A DNA stretch of 64,000 nucleotides from Streptococcus porcinus (GTDB lineage: Bacteria > Bacillota > Bacilli > Lactobacillales > Streptococcaceae). The stretch spans positions 1,860,001 through 1,924,000 of the forward strand of contig NZ_LR594036.1 of the NCBI RefSeq assembly GCF_901542335.1, written 5' to 3'. Of the stretch, positions 1 through 8,110 are shown one piece after another; positions within the stretch are counted from its first letter, which is position 1, and each line of letters begins with the position of its first letter. Both the position numbers and the translations under genes were made by a program. The notes under the pieces were generated by a model. That model saw only the letters and a list, made by a program, of their open reading frames with translations. It was not told the DNA's origin and made no database searches.

Positions 1-2
1 GT

Positions 3-182
3 CCTTTGGAAATTCTAGACATCATCGGTATCGAAACAGCCTATAACATCCTCAAAAATTATGCTGATACTACTGAAAACCCAGACAGTTTGCACGCTCA
101 TTTAGCAAAAATGTTAAAAGAAGAATTCATTGATAAGGGTTATCTTGGTAAAGTCGCAGGTCATGGTTTTTACCCCTATTGA
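3..182 (+). CDS. 3-hydroxyacyl-CoA dehydrogenase, C-terminal fragment (5' end outside window)
   Basis: An open frame enters from the left edge and stops at a TGA at 180-182, giving about 59 residues. They match the C-terminal domain of 3-hydroxybutyryl/3-hydroxyacyl-CoA dehydrogenases: the helix-forming PLEILDIIGIETAYNIL, then the terminal signature GYLGKVAGHGFYPY, corresponding to the family's usual G(R/K)K(T/S)G(R/K)GFY-Y ending. Enzymes of this family oxidise 3-hydroxyacyl-CoA with NAD. The N-terminal Rossmann domain is not in the window, so substrate and full length cannot be judged. A long inverted repeat follows at 241-286. Confidence 0.75.
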   Translation, partial: PLEILDIIGIETAYNILKNYADTTENPDSLHAHLAKMLKEEFIDKGYLGKVAGHGFYPY

Positions 183-240
183 TTGAAAACCAGCAGGATA
201 TCTTCAAAAATCAATTCGAAATCACCATATCAGCTTAACA

Positions 241-286
241 AATTAAAAAGCTATCTATTTCATTTGAAATAGATAGCTTTTTAATT
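241..286. terminator. bidirectional intrinsic terminator
   Basis: A perfect 20-bp inverted repeat (241-260 and 267-286) with a 6-nt loop (catttg). A-rich and T-rich outer stem ends let it work in both directions, between the converging dehydrogenase fragment and rhodanese genes. The right arm overlaps the rhodanese stop codon at 281-283. Confidence 0.85.
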
Positions 287-577
287 TTCTAGTGGCCATA
301 GCCAGGCAACTGTACCACCTTCAACATTAACAACATGATAACCCTTGATTGCCAAGAATTCACAAGCTCTTTGAGAGCGATGACCAGATTGACAAATAAT
401 ATGAAGAGTCTTATCTTTTGAAAGGGACTGGTAATAGTCACCCAATTGACTTAAGGGGAAATTGACAGCACTTGGAACATGGCCTAAAGCAAATTCTTCT
501 TTCTCTCTCACATCAATCAGTTCAATCGATCCTACTGCTAATTGATCTGCTAGCGCCTTAATACTTTCAGTTTTCAT
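281..577 (-). CDS. single-domain rhodanese (sulfurtransferase-like)
   Basis: Small rhodanese-homology protein of about 98 residues, probably cytoplasmic. The family carries sulfane sulfur as a persulfide on an active-site cysteine. The loop CQSGHRS is visible at the expected place with its catalytic Cys, and the upstream IDVREKEEFALGHVPSA motif is the classic rhodanese entry motif. Three consecutive ATGs (583, 580, 577) compete as start; the AGGA at 587-590 is best spaced from 580 or 577. A repressor gene of the CsoR/CstR family lies divergently 330 nt upstream, and in staphylococci CstR controls rhodanese genes, so a link is plausible but inferred. The physiological substrate is unknown. Confidence 0.85.
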   Translation of the reverse strand: MKTESIKALADQLAVGSIELIDVREKEEFALGHVPSAVNFPLSQLGDYYQSLSKDKTLHIICQSGHRSQRACEFLAIKGYHVVNVEGGTVAWLWPLEN

Positions 578-863
578 CATCATCCGTCCTTTTTAAGTCA
601 TAATTTTCATAAAGAGCACAAGCTTTATCTAAATTTAAAAATGTCAAGATTAAGCTGCTTAATAATATAATGGTTTAAACATACTCAAAAGTTTTAAACC
701 ACTAGTCTAGACAACCGCCTTTAGAAGGAGATTCCATAGACAACTGGCCATTCCTAAAACTTCACCAAAGCAATCAGAAGAAACAGCCACTGAAATACCC
801 GATACCGTATTTCTATAATAACATCTATCCTATAATCATTTAACCAAAGCACTTTAGAAAGAA
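578..863. other. intergenic region between rhodanese and CsoR-like gene, with palindromes
   Basis: No gene recognised. Visible items: a TTGACA on the minus strand (642-647) without a convincing -10 for the rhodanese gene; a 9-bp inverted repeat TGGTTTAAA/TTTAAACCA (671-679 and 693-701); and a second inverted repeat GAAATAC-N8-GTATTTC (792-798 and 807-813). The second contains ATACC-like half-sites reminiscent of CsoR/CstR operators. It lies about 50 bp upstream of the -35 of the repressor gene. These could be operators; nothing in the sequence proves it. Confidence 0.4.
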
Positions 864-892
864 TTGACAAAGGCTACTTCACCACGTATAAT
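864..892 (+). promoter_or_regulatory. consensus sigma-A promoter of the CsoR-like gene
   Basis: TTGACA (864-869), 17-nt spacer, TATAAT (887-892): a full-consensus promoter. It lies just upstream of the ATG at 914, which has an AGGTG ribosome site at 906-910. Confidence 0.85.
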
Positions 893-913
893 GGCTAGAG
901 AAGCGAGGTGTAT

Positions 914-1175
914 ATGAGGTCCGAGAAAAAAAGACATTATTAATAGATTGAAACGTACAGAGGGACAACTTCGAGGCGTCCAAAAAATGATTGAAGATGA
1001 GAAAACGTGTTTTGAAATTATTACCCAGCTAACTGCTATCAGATCTAGTATCAACAGTACCATGGGAGTTATCATTGGGAATAGAATCACTCAGGTTATC
1101 GAAAATCCAGTAGATAATCCTGAAGTTCAGGAAGAGCGCATCAACCAAGCAATCAATTTAATTATCAAAAAATAA
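914..1175 (+). pseudogene. CsoR/FrmR/CstR-family (DUF156) repressor, frameshifted in an A7 run
   Basis: The downstream frame (from a TTG at 948) encodes INRLKRTEGQLRGVQKMI and the rest of a DUF156 metal- or sulfur-sensing repressor, ending at TAA 1173-1175. It has no ATG or ribosome site of its own. The expressed start is the ATG at 914, with promoter and SD upstream. Its frame stops at 941-943 after MRSEKKRHY. Removing one A from the seven-A run at 926-932 would fuse the two as MRSEKKDIINRLKRTEGQ, which matches the family N-terminus. So the gene is off by +1 in a homopolymer: a sequencing error, a null allele, or a slippage-switchable gene. Only one Cys (TCFEII) is present. The second helix shows MGVIIGNRITQV, without the His/Cys ligands of copper CsoR or the second Cys of CstR, so the ligand is unknown. 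Confidence 0.75.
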
Positions 1176-1207
1176 AGACATGAGTTGCATCATGTCTTTA
1201 TTTTTAT
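1171..1207. terminator. intrinsic terminator
   Basis: Perfect 13-bp stem (1171-1183 with 1190-1202), 6-nt loop and flanking T-tract. It lies between the convergent CsoR-like gene and the isochorismatase-family gene. Confidence 0.85.
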
Positions 1208-1208
1208 T

Positions 1209-1757
1209 CTATATTATCTTAGCTCCTAGGACATGTTCAAAATGTTCTAGTGCCCAGACTTTACTTTCCTCTGTTAGACTAGCCACTGCCAAAGATGGAA
1301 TCACAATCCGATAACCTAAATTATAGGCATCAATGGCAGTATGTAAGACGCAAATATCTGCCAAAACTCCAGTTAGAATCAACGTATCGACCTTCCGTTC
1401 GCGCAGCCGAATGTCCAAATCCGTACCTGAGAATGCAGAATAATGCCTCTTATCTAACCAAAATACTTTTGAATCAGCCTTAATTTCTTGATAATAGGAC
1501 CCCAGCAAACCATAGAGGTCCCGTCCATTTGTTCCCTTAAGATTATGTGGCGGAAAGAGCTTACTTTCAGGATGAAAAGGGTCCGCTGCATCATGGCAAT
1601 CAATAGCGAAGAAAACATAGTTTCCCTCTTCAAAAGCCCTCTTAGTGACCTGAAAGATTCCTTCTGAAATAGCTTGTGCTGCTTTTCCTGCGGTTAATTT
1701 ACCATCATCAGCTACAAAATCGTAAGTGTAATCAATTGAAATTAAAGCCTTTGTCAT
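1209..1757 (-). CDS. pncA: nicotinamidase / isochorismatase-family cysteine hydrolase
   Basis: 182 residues, the usual length for PncA-like amidohydrolases, which deamidate nicotinamide to nicotinate for NAD salvage in the cytoplasm. The catalytic triad is visible as D9 (LISIDYTYDF), K103 (LDKRHYSAF) and C136 (GVLADICVLHTA). Metal ligands can be assigned to D53, H55 and H71. It starts only 4 nt after the codY stop, so it is almost certainly cotranscribed with codY. Other amidases of the family share this triad, so nicotinamide as substrate is the likely but not the only possibility. Confidence 0.8.
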   Translation of the reverse strand: MTKALISIDYTYDFVADDGKLTAGKAAQAISEGIFQVTKRAFEEGNYVFFAIDCHDAADPFHPESKLFPPHNLKGTNGRDLYGLLGSYYQEIKADSKVFWLDKRHYSAFSGTDLDIRLRERKVDTLILTGVLADICVLHTAIDAYNLGYRIVIPSLAVASLTEESKVWALEHFEHVLGAKII

Positions 1758-1761
1758 TATT

Positions 1762-2544
1762 TTAGATTTCCTTTAGTTTTTCGAAGATACCTTCATTAAT
1801 AACCTTAAGATAAGTACCCTTCATTCCTAAAGAACGGCTTTCAATAATACCCGCGCTCTCCAATTTACGCAGTGCATTAACAATTACTGAACGTGTGATA
1901 CCAATACGATCAGCAATCACTGAAGCTGTTAAGCGGCCTTCATTTCCATCTAATTCTCCTAAAATAGCAGCCACAGCTTTCATTTCTGAATATGACAAAG
2001 TATTCATCGCCATATTAACAGCAGTCTGTTTACGAATTGTCTCCTCCAAATTTTCAGTTTGGAGATTCAATAACTGAATACCTACTACGGTACTAGAAAT
2101 TTCAATCAAAATCAAGTCATCGTCATTAAATTTCTTATCATTACGCCAAATAATTAATGAACCCAAACGCATACCACCACCGTAAATTGGGGCAATAGTC
2201 GTTAAACCCTCTGGATAAGTCTCCTTAGATTCAATAGGGAAGATGGTTAATTCATTATCAATTGGCAAGTTAGCCTCAGTGTCATAAACTCTGCTAGCCG
2301 CTTTAACATATGACTCTGGGAATTGCTGAGCTTCAAAAAATTCCTCAACACGATCATTGTTTGTCTTGTACTTCATAGCGTATCCCAAAAGGGTACCACC
2401 ACCATTTATAATACAAGCATTGCAGTCAATAATATCCGCTAATCGGGAAGCCATGATATTATATGGTAATTCAGCATCAAGACTATCTACAGAACGTTGA
2501 AGAATTGAAGTAATTTTACGAGTTTTTTCTAATAAGTTGGGCAT
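1762..2544 (-). CDS. codY: CodY, global GTP/branched-chain amino acid responsive repressor
   Basis: 260 residues, full length for CodY. The N-terminal half is the GAF domain ([18 protein letters not shown] start) that senses isoleucine/valine. The C-terminal winged helix carries the recognition region [21 protein letters not shown]. CodY represses amino-acid uptake, biosynthesis and many virulence genes when nutrients are plentiful. A CodY-box-like 15-mer with one mismatch lies upstream at 2610-2624, pointing to autoregulation. It heads a two-gene transcript with the nicotinamidase-like gene. Start is the ATG at 2544, matching known CodY N-termini. Confidence 0.97.
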   Translation of the reverse strand: MPNLLEKTRKITSILQRSVDSLDAELPYNIMASRLADIIDCNACIINGGGTLLGYAMKYKTNNDRVEEFFEAQQFPESYVKAASRVYDTEANLPIDNELTIFPIESKETYPEGLTTIAPIYGGGMRLGSLIIWRNDKKFNDDDLILIEISSTVVGIQLLNLQTENLEETIRKQTAVNMAMNTLSYSEMKAVAAILGELDGNEGRLTASVIADRIGITRSVIVNALRKLESAGIIESRSLGMKGTYLKVINEGIFEKLKEI

Positions 2545-2578
2545 AAGTCACCTATTTCTTTTGATATATTTCGTCTCA

Positions 2579-2607
2579 ATTATACCAAAGGGTCTTAGTT
2601 TTAGCAA
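2579..2607 (-). promoter_or_regulatory. codY promoter
   Basis: On the minus strand TTGCTA (2602-2607), 17-nt spacer, then TATAAT (2579-2584) preceded by TGG, an extended -10. It lies 35 nt upstream of the codY ATG. Confidence 0.75.
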
Positions 2608-2609
2608 GA

Positions 2610-2624
2610 AATTATCAGAAAATT
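2610..2624. promoter_or_regulatory. CodY box upstream of codY
   Basis: AATTATCAGAAAATT differs at one position from the consensus AATTTTCWGAAAATT. It abuts the upstream edge of the codY -35. Autoregulation is inferred from the match. Confidence 0.7.
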
Positions 2625-2736
2625 TTTTATTATTTCTACAATTCTTGTATCAACTTACTTCTTGCCGATTTCTCTCATTACTAACATTTGAAGTAATTAG
2701 TGATTAAACCATAATAAAGCCAATATGAGAATTGAA

Positions 2737-3951
2737 TTAGCGTTTGTACTGTTGTAAAACTCGTGTAATTTTAGATTGAACATCTGCTAACTCTTCCACT
2801 CGAGGAAGATAAACAATTCGAAAATGATCAGGCTCTTTCCAATTAAAGCCACGACCATGTACTAACATAACCTTCTCTTGCTTTAGTAAATCCAAAACAA
2901 ATTGTTCGTCATCATCAATCCGATACATTTGACGATCAATTTTTGGGAAAATGTAAAGTCCAGCTTTAGGTTTGACAGCGGAAAGTCCCGGAATACTATT
3001 TATGGCTTCATACATGAAATTACGTTGCTCATAAATACGTCCACCAGGCAATAACAATTCATCTACTGATTGATGACCACCCAGAGAAGTTTGAACCACT
3101 TGTTGAGCCAAAACGTTTGAACAAAGACGCATGTTGGCTAACATATTAATACCTTCAATATAGCCCCGAACATGTTCTTTAGGCCCCGAAAGCACCATCC
3201 ACCCAACACGAAAACCCGCAATTCGGTGAGACTTGGACAAGCCGTTCATCGAAACACAGAAAACATCTGGAGCTAAGCTAGCGATGGCAACATGTTCTCC
3301 TCCATCCATCACTAATCGATCATAAATCTCATCAGCGAAAATAATCAATTGATATTCACGCGCAATAGCAACAATTTCTTCCAAAAGTTCTTTAGGATAG
3401 AGTGAGCCTGTCGGGTTATTAGGGTTAATAACGACGATAGCTTTAGTTCGATCTGTAATTTTTGATTTTATATCATCTATGTCAGGGTACCAATCAGCTT
3501 CCTCATCACAGATATAATGACGAGCATGACCACCTGCAAGGCTGACACAAGCTGTCCAAAGTGGATAGTCAGGCATCGGGACTAAGACTTCATCTCCGTT
3601 GTCTAGTAGAGCTTGTAAAGACATGGAGATTAATTCAGAAACCCCATTTCCTAAATAAATATCGTTAATATCAACATCTGGAAAATGTTTCAATTGACAA
3701 TATTGCATAATAGCCTTACGAGCAGAAAAAATGCCTCGACTATCAGAATAACCTTCACTGTCTCGCGCATTCATAATTAAATCACGGATGACTTCATCAG
3801 GGGCTTCAAAACCAAAAGCAGCTGGGTTTCCAGTATTTAAGCGCAGAATTTTTTCGCCATTAGCCATCATCCGTTCTGCTTCTTCTAAAACCGGTCCACG
3901 AATATCATAAGCAACATGTTCTAATTTTGATGATTTCTCAAAAATTTTCAT
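2737..3951 (-). CDS. alaT: class I/II PLP aminotransferase, AlaT-like
   Basis: 404 residues from the ATG at 3951, which has GAGGT upstream; a longer frame reaching 4059 adds 36 hydrophobic residues unlike the family. Fold type I aminotransferase motifs are clear: NPNNPTG at 176-182, FADEIYD, the PLP lysine K240 in SMNGLSKSHR, and the Arg that binds the substrate carboxylate near the C-terminus (FRIVYLP). AlaT-type enzymes make alanine from pyruvate and glutamate. Substrate is inferred from overall resemblance. It sits directly upstream of codY but has its own promoter region shared with divergent uspA (TATAAT at 3973-3978 on this strand). Confidence 0.85.
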   Translation of the reverse strand: MKIFEKSSKLEHVAYDIRGPVLEEAERMMANGEKILRLNTGNPAAFGFEAPDEVIRDLIMNARDSEGYSDSRGIFSARKAIMQYCQLKHFPDVDINDIYLGNGVSELISMSLQALLDNGDEVLVPMPDYPLWTACVSLAGGHARHYICDEEADWYPDIDDIKSKITDRTKAIVVINPNNPTGSLYPKELLEEIVAIAREYQLIIFADEIYDRLVMDGGEHVAIASLAPDVFCVSMNGLSKSHRIAGFRVGWMVLSGPKEHVRGYIEGINMLANMRLCSNVLAQQVVQTSLGGHQSVDELLLPGGRIYEQRNFMYEAINSIPGLSAVKPKAGLYIFPKIDRQMYRIDDDEQFVLDLLKQEKVMLVHGRGFNWKEPDHFRIVYLPRVEELADVQSKITRVLQQYKR

Positions 3952-4089
3952 AACTTCTACCTCGTACCTAACATTATAACAAAAAGCAAAAAAATAAAAA
4001 GAAATTACCAAGGATTTTAATGTGAAAAATGATGCTAAAACTATTTCTGAAAAAAACATTAACCGCTTTCAAATCTTCCTTAAATAAGG

Positions 4090-4142
4090 TATAATAGGGT
4101 AAGAGTAGATAGAAAACAGTAATCATGCAATAAAAAGGAGGT
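4090..4142 (+). promoter_or_regulatory. uspA -10 element and ribosome site
   Basis: TATAAT at 4090-4095 with only a weak -35 (TTCAAA, 4068-4073, 16-nt spacer). An AAGGAGGT ribosome site at 4135-4142 precedes the ATG at 4150. Confidence 0.6.
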
Positions 4143-4149
4143 CTTCTAC

Positions 4150-4602
4150 ATGATCCAAAAATATGAACACATTTTAGTTGCCGTTGATGGTTCTTTCGAG
4201 TCTGAACTTGCCTTCAATAAAGGTGTAAATGTTGCTTTACGAAATCAAGCTGAGTTAATCCTCGCTCACGTTATTGATACCCGAGCCTTACAAAGCGTTG
4301 CTACTTTCGACACTTACATCTATGATAAGTTAGAACAAGAAGCAAAAGAAGTACTTGTTGATCTAGAAAAACAAGCCCGCGAGCGTGGAGTGACTAACGT
4401 TAAACAAGTCATTGAATTTGGCAATCCTAAAAACCTATTAGCACATGACATTCCCGACCGAGAAAAAGTTGACCTCATCATGGTTGGTGCAACTGGTTTA
4501 AATACCTTTGAGCGACTCTTGGTTGGCTCTTCTTCTGAGTACATTATGCGTCACGCTAAAGTCGATTTATTAGTGGTCAGAGATAACAATAAAACCTTAT
4601 AA
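4150..4602 (+). CDS. uspA: universal stress protein, UspA family
   Basis: 150 residues, single Usp domain. It begins with the typical strand KYEHILVAVDGS and ends with the nucleotide-binding motif GATGLNTFERLLVGSSS (the G-2X-G-9X-G-S/T pattern) followed by LLVV. ATP-binding UspA proteins are cytoplasmic and induced by stress or growth arrest; the exact role is usually unknown. It is a single-gene unit, divergent from alaT and closed by a terminator at 4606-4637. Confidence 0.9.
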   Translation: MIQKYEHILVAVDGSFESELAFNKGVNVALRNQAELILAHVIDTRALQSVATFDTYIYDKLEQEAKEVLVDLEKQARERGVTNVKQVIEFGNPKNLLAHDIPDREKVDLIMVGATGLNTFERLLVGSSSEYIMRHAKVDLLVVRDNNKTL

Positions 4603-4605
4603 AAT

Positions 4606-4639
4606 AAAGCTTAAGTAGATCTAACTACTTAAGCTTTTT
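4606..4639. terminator. bidirectional terminator uspA / HAD gene
   Basis: Perfect 13-bp stem (4606-4618 with 4625-4637), 6-nt loop, T-tract after it. It lies between convergent genes and overlaps the stop of the HAD gene. Confidence 0.85.
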
Positions 4640-6026
4640 CTTTTTCTAAGCGCTGTAAAGATTTTTGTAACTGTTTATCTAGCTCTTTTTTAATTGATTT
4701 TTCCGGTGCATATTGCTCTTCCCAATTATCAGGCTTCAAAATTTTATGTGTTACTGGATCAAAATGGGCCTTTCCATCAGGGAATATTTTGCCCATGTTA
4801 GATTCATGAACCGTTTCAAAAATGGGTTGTGGGTCTACTCCCATCAAAACAAAAGACCCATAAGTAAAGTAAAGCAAATCCGTTAAGGCATCTACTTGCC
4901 CAACAAGTGGTGACTCACTACTATTCTTAGATTGTACTTTAATAGCAGCTTTATCAATTGCCGAGTGCATATCCATCAACGCTTGTGTGAATTTATTCTT
5001 GTCGCCTTGGATTGTTGCATAGACAAATTCTACTAACTCTTCAATTTTGAAGTCTGCACGGTGGCTAGCCTCTTTTAATGTGTAGCCCTTCGGCGTTTCA
5101 ATAGTATCACCATCCATCAGGCGGTGGAAATCTTTAACTTTATTAAAGTTATCATCACGACTTTTAAAGCTTTTTTCAACGTCAAAATGAATGAGTCCAT
5201 AATGTGCGAGAGCTTTTGAAATACCTCCATTGTTATTAGATGCTGTCACAAAGCTAGCACCTGCTTTTAAGAGGTCATCAGCATTCCCCATGGCGACGCC
5301 TACACCAACCCCATTCAGCATTTCAATGTCATTATCAGAATCTCCAAAAGCCATAACTTCTGATAATTCAAAGCCAAACATCTCTCCAAGACGCTCAATT
5401 CCTTTAATCTTAGACTGATCTACAGAGATTAAATCAATTGAATATGGACTACTTCTTGTGATTTTGACATGAGGAAACTTTTCCTTAATCTCAGTCGTTT
5501 CTTGGGCAGAAGCCACCATAACAATTTGATAAATTGGCTCCCTCATAATTGTTACTAAATTATTAAAACTCTGCGGCTTCACACGTCGGATTAGATTTTT
5601 AAAACTACTCTCAACCGTTGTTACCATACCTCTTGGAACAATACTGGAGACCACTTGTCCAAATTGACTTGTTCCCATGTCAATGATGCGTGAACCAGCT
5701 AATCCGGAAGCTGTCCCTAGCGAGACTTCTTTTTTCTTGTCACTAGCATATCGAATCACACGATAAATGAGGGATTTTGGTAATTGGTTTTGATAGAGAA
5801 TCTTATCCCTGGTCAAGATATATTGACCATTATACGTGACCGCAAAATCAAGGCCAAAGTTTTCTAAAAAAGGTTGCACAAAACCAGGCCCCCTGCTAGT
5901 TGCTAGGCCCACCATTATACCTTGTTTTTTTAAACTTTGAATGGCTTGTTGTGTTGTTTTTTGAACATTTTTTCGGTCATTTAAAAGGGTACCATCAATG
6001 TCAAAAAAGACTGCTTTAATTGTCAA
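4629..6026 (-). CDS. Cof-type HAD phosphatase fused to a PRA-PH/MazG-like pyrophosphohydrolase domain
   Basis: 465 residues. The first ~275 are a Cof/HAD-IIB phosphatase: nucleophile motif FFDIDGTLL with D9 and D11, and motif IV VMAFGDSDNDIEML. The last ~170 form a separate all-helical domain with KIEELVEFVYA and DALTDLLYFTYGSFVLMGVDP. That is the E-x-x-E plus E/D-x-x-D pattern of the phosphoribosyl-ATP pyrophosphohydrolase/MazG superfamily. The residues KPDNWEEQYAPE resemble the tail of that family. Cof enzymes dephosphorylate small phospho-compounds such as sugar phosphates or pyridoxal phosphate. A two-step nucleotide or phosphometabolite clean-up is an inference. It ends in a charged coiled tail (KKELDKQLQKSLQRLEKEKA). 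Confidence 0.8.
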   Translation of the reverse strand: MTIKAVFFDIDGTLLNDRKNVQKTTQQAIQSLKKQGIMVGLATSRGPGFVQPFLENFGLDFAVTYNGQYILTRDKILYQNQLPKSLIYRVIRYASDKKKEVSLGTASGLAGSRIIDMGTSQFGQVVSSIVPRGMVTTVESSFKNLIRRVKPQSFNNLVTIMREPIYQIVMVASAQETTEIKEKFPHVKITRSSPYSIDLISVDQSKIKGIERLGEMFGFELSEVMAFGDSDNDIEMLNGVGVGVAMGNADDLLKAGASFVTASNNNGGISKALAHYGLIHFDVEKSFKSRDDNFNKVKDFHRLMDGDTIETPKGYTLKEASHRADFKIEELVEFVYATIQGDKNKFTQALMDMHSAIDKAAIKVQSKNSSESPLVGQVDALTDLLYFTYGSFVLMGVDPQPIFETVHESNMGKIFPDGKAHFDPVTHKILKPDNWEEQYAPEKSIKKELDKQLQKSLQRLEKEKA

Positions 6027-6095
6027 AACCTTTTTTACTCACTTCTATTATGATAGAATAGATTATAACATATTTCGAAGGAAGAATGACAAATA

Positions 6096-7058
6096 ATGAA
6101 ACAAATTCTAGTATTGCACACTGGAGGAACAATTTCCATGCAAGCCGATGCGAGCGGAAATATTTCTCCAAATCAAATCAACCCCATGACTCAGGTTGGA
6201 TTAGAGTTAGAAAACATTCAATTAACAGTCATTGACTTCTTCAATTTACCCAGTCCCCATATTACTCCCAAGCATATGTTGGCACTTTATCACAAGATTA
6301 AAGAAGAAGCTGATAACTATGATGGTATCGTTATTACACACGGTACGGATACCCTAGAAGAAACAGCTTATTTCTTAGATACTATGGCACTCCCCGATAT
6401 CCCAGTTATCATTACCGGTGCCATGCGAAGTTCAAACGAAGTTGGAAGTGATGGCATCTATAATTATTTAACAGCGCTTCGAGTAGCCAGCCATGATAAA
6501 GCAAGAGGTAAAGGGGTTCTTGTTGTCATGAATGATGAAATACATGCTGCAAAATATGTAACCAAAACCCATACCACAAATATCTCTACTTTTCAAACAC
6601 CTACTCATGGCCCCCTGGGAATTATCATGAAACAAGATTTACTTTTTTTCAAAACAGCAGAGCTCCGCGTCCGATTTGACTTACAAACCATTACAGGCAC
6701 TGTTCCTATTATTAAAGCCTATGCAGGGATGGGAGATGGAAGTATTCTGAGTTTATTAAGTCCCAATAATATCCAAGGTCTTGTCATTGAAGCTCTTGGC
6801 GCTGGTAATATCCCCCCACACGCTGCACCCGAACTTGAAAAGCTGATCACTTTGGGAATCCCTGTAGTTCTCGTTTCTCGTTGCTTTAACGGAATTGCAG
6901 AACCTGTTTACGCCTATCAAGGAGGAGGTGCCCTGCTACAAAATGCTGGAGTCATGTTTGTCAAAGAGTTGAACGCACCCAAAGCACGCCTCAAACTTTT
7001 AATTGCCCTTAATGCTGGTCTAAAAGGCCAAGCTTTAAAAGATTATATTGAAGGATAA
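6096..7058 (+). CDS. ansA: L-asparaginase, type I-like
   Basis: 320 residues with both asparaginase signatures: VLHTGGTISM carrying the nucleophile T12, and VITHGTDTLEETA carrying T84 and D85. No signal peptide is visible, so it should be the cytoplasmic type that hydrolyses asparagine to aspartate and ammonia. The start ATG at 6096 follows AAGGAAG. It is a single-gene unit divergent from the HAD fusion gene and ends at a strong terminator. Confidence 0.92.
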   Translation: MKQILVLHTGGTISMQADASGNISPNQINPMTQVGLELENIQLTVIDFFNLPSPHITPKHMLALYHKIKEEADNYDGIVITHGTDTLEETAYFLDTMALPDIPVIITGAMRSSNEVGSDGIYNYLTALRVASHDKARGKGVLVVMNDEIHAAKYVTKTHTTNISTFQTPTHGPLGIIMKQDLLFFKTAELRVRFDLQTITGTVPIIKAYAGMGDGSILSLLSPNNIQGLVIEALGAGNIPPHAAPELEKLITLGIPVVLVSRCFNGIAEPVYAYQGGGALLQNAGVMFVKELNAPKARLKLLIALNAGLKGQALKDYIEG

Positions 7059-7071
7059 AACAAGCTAAAGA

Positions 7072-7102
7072 CCTAGCTAGTGGCAACTAGCTAGGCCTTT
7101 TT
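7072..7102. terminator. bidirectional terminator
   Basis: 10-bp perfect stem (7072-7081 with 7086-7095), GGCA loop and a T-tract, between asparaginase and the convergent aldo-keto reductase. Confidence 0.8.
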
Positions 7103-7103
7103 A

Positions 7104-8021
7104 TTACGGAAGTGAATTGCCTGCGCTTCTGTAGATATCATACCACTCTGCACGAGAGAGGTTGACAGAATGAGCCTGAGCAATTTTTCTTAGACGATCA
7201 GGATTCATGGAACCAACAATAACTTGCATTTGGGCAGGATGACGTAAAATCCATGCAATAACGATAGCTTCTGCACTAACCCTATACTGATCCGCTAAAT
7301 TTGCTATTGTTTCATTTAATTCTTGATAATCTGGATTGTCCGTAAAGAGACCTTTATCCAAATCAATCTGAAATGGTGACCAAACTTGAATAGTCACTTT
7401 ATTTAGGCGACAATACTCAACCACACCGTTATCTCGGTCAATACCTGCTTGATTACGCATATTAACATTTAAAGCTGAATCAAACATAGGTGTGTGGGCT
7501 GGTGACAGCTGCATTTGATTAACTGTAAGCTTTTGATCCATATAAGCTTGTAGTAATTCCATTTGGTAGCGATTTTGGTTACTAACACCAAAATATCTAA
7601 CTTTTCCATCTTTTTCTAATTGCGTGAAAGCTTCTGCAACTTCTTCAGGTTCAACTAACACATCTGGTCGATGAAGAACTAAAAAATCTAAGTAGTCTGT
7701 TTCTAAACGTTGTAAGATACCCTCTACCGATGCAATGATATGGTCTTTTGAAAAATCAAAGTAGTTTTTACGAATACCACATTTTGATTGTAAAAGGTAG
7801 GCATCACGGGATATTCCTAAATTCTTGGCTGCCTGGGCAAAGCGAATTTCAGATTCTCCATTTCCATAAATGTCAGCATGATCAATAAAAGAAATTCCTT
7901 CATCTAAGGCAGTTCTGATGGTTTCTTCAGCTTGGTTTACCTCTAAAGCTGCCATCCGCATACAACCCAAGGCAATACGCGATCCTTCCACATTGGTTGC
8001 ACCTATTATTTGTTTTGCCAT
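7104..8021 (-). CDS. aldo/keto reductase, YdhF-like
   Basis: 305 residues, TIM-barrel AKR. The catalytic tetrad is visible as D47 and Y52 (FIDHADIYGNGESE), K80 (LLQSKCG) and H117 (DFLVLHRPD). The NADPH site is suggested by IVGSMNPDRL near the C-terminus. Overall resemblance is to the E. coli YdhF oxidoreductase group. These cytoplasmic enzymes reduce aldehydes or ketones with NADPH; the substrate is not predictable here. AAAGGAG lies just before the ATG at 8021. Confidence 0.88.
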   Translation of the reverse strand: MAKQIIGATNVEGSRIALGCMRMAALEVNQAEETIRTALDEGISFIDHADIYGNGESEIRFAQAAKNLGISRDAYLLQSKCGIRKNYFDFSKDHIIASVEGILQRLETDYLDFLVLHRPDVLVEPEEVAEAFTQLEKDGKVRYFGVSNQNRYQMELLQAYMDQKLTVNQMQLSPAHTPMFDSALNVNMRNQAGIDRDNGVVEYCRLNKVTIQVWSPFQIDLDKGLFTDNPDYQELNETIANLADQYRVSAEAIVIAWILRHPAQMQVIVGSMNPDRLRKIAQAHSVNLSRAEWYDIYRSAGNSLP

Positions 8022-8110
8022 CCGTTTCTCCTTTTGTCCTTGTTTCCTTAGTATTGTATCATTTTTCGTTATTGATTTCTGATATTAGACAGACTTTTAA
8101 GTTTTTAACT

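Noticed and set aside
721..845. An open stretch behind AGAAGGAG (722-729) that would encode about 35 residues (DNWPFLKLHQSN…)
   Set aside because: The start position holds ATA, not a usual start codon, and nothing like it is known; probably chance.
854..1090. 78-codon minus-strand frame opposite the DUF156 gene
   Set aside because: Shadow frame: no ribosome site, no family resemblance, opposite a conserved domain.
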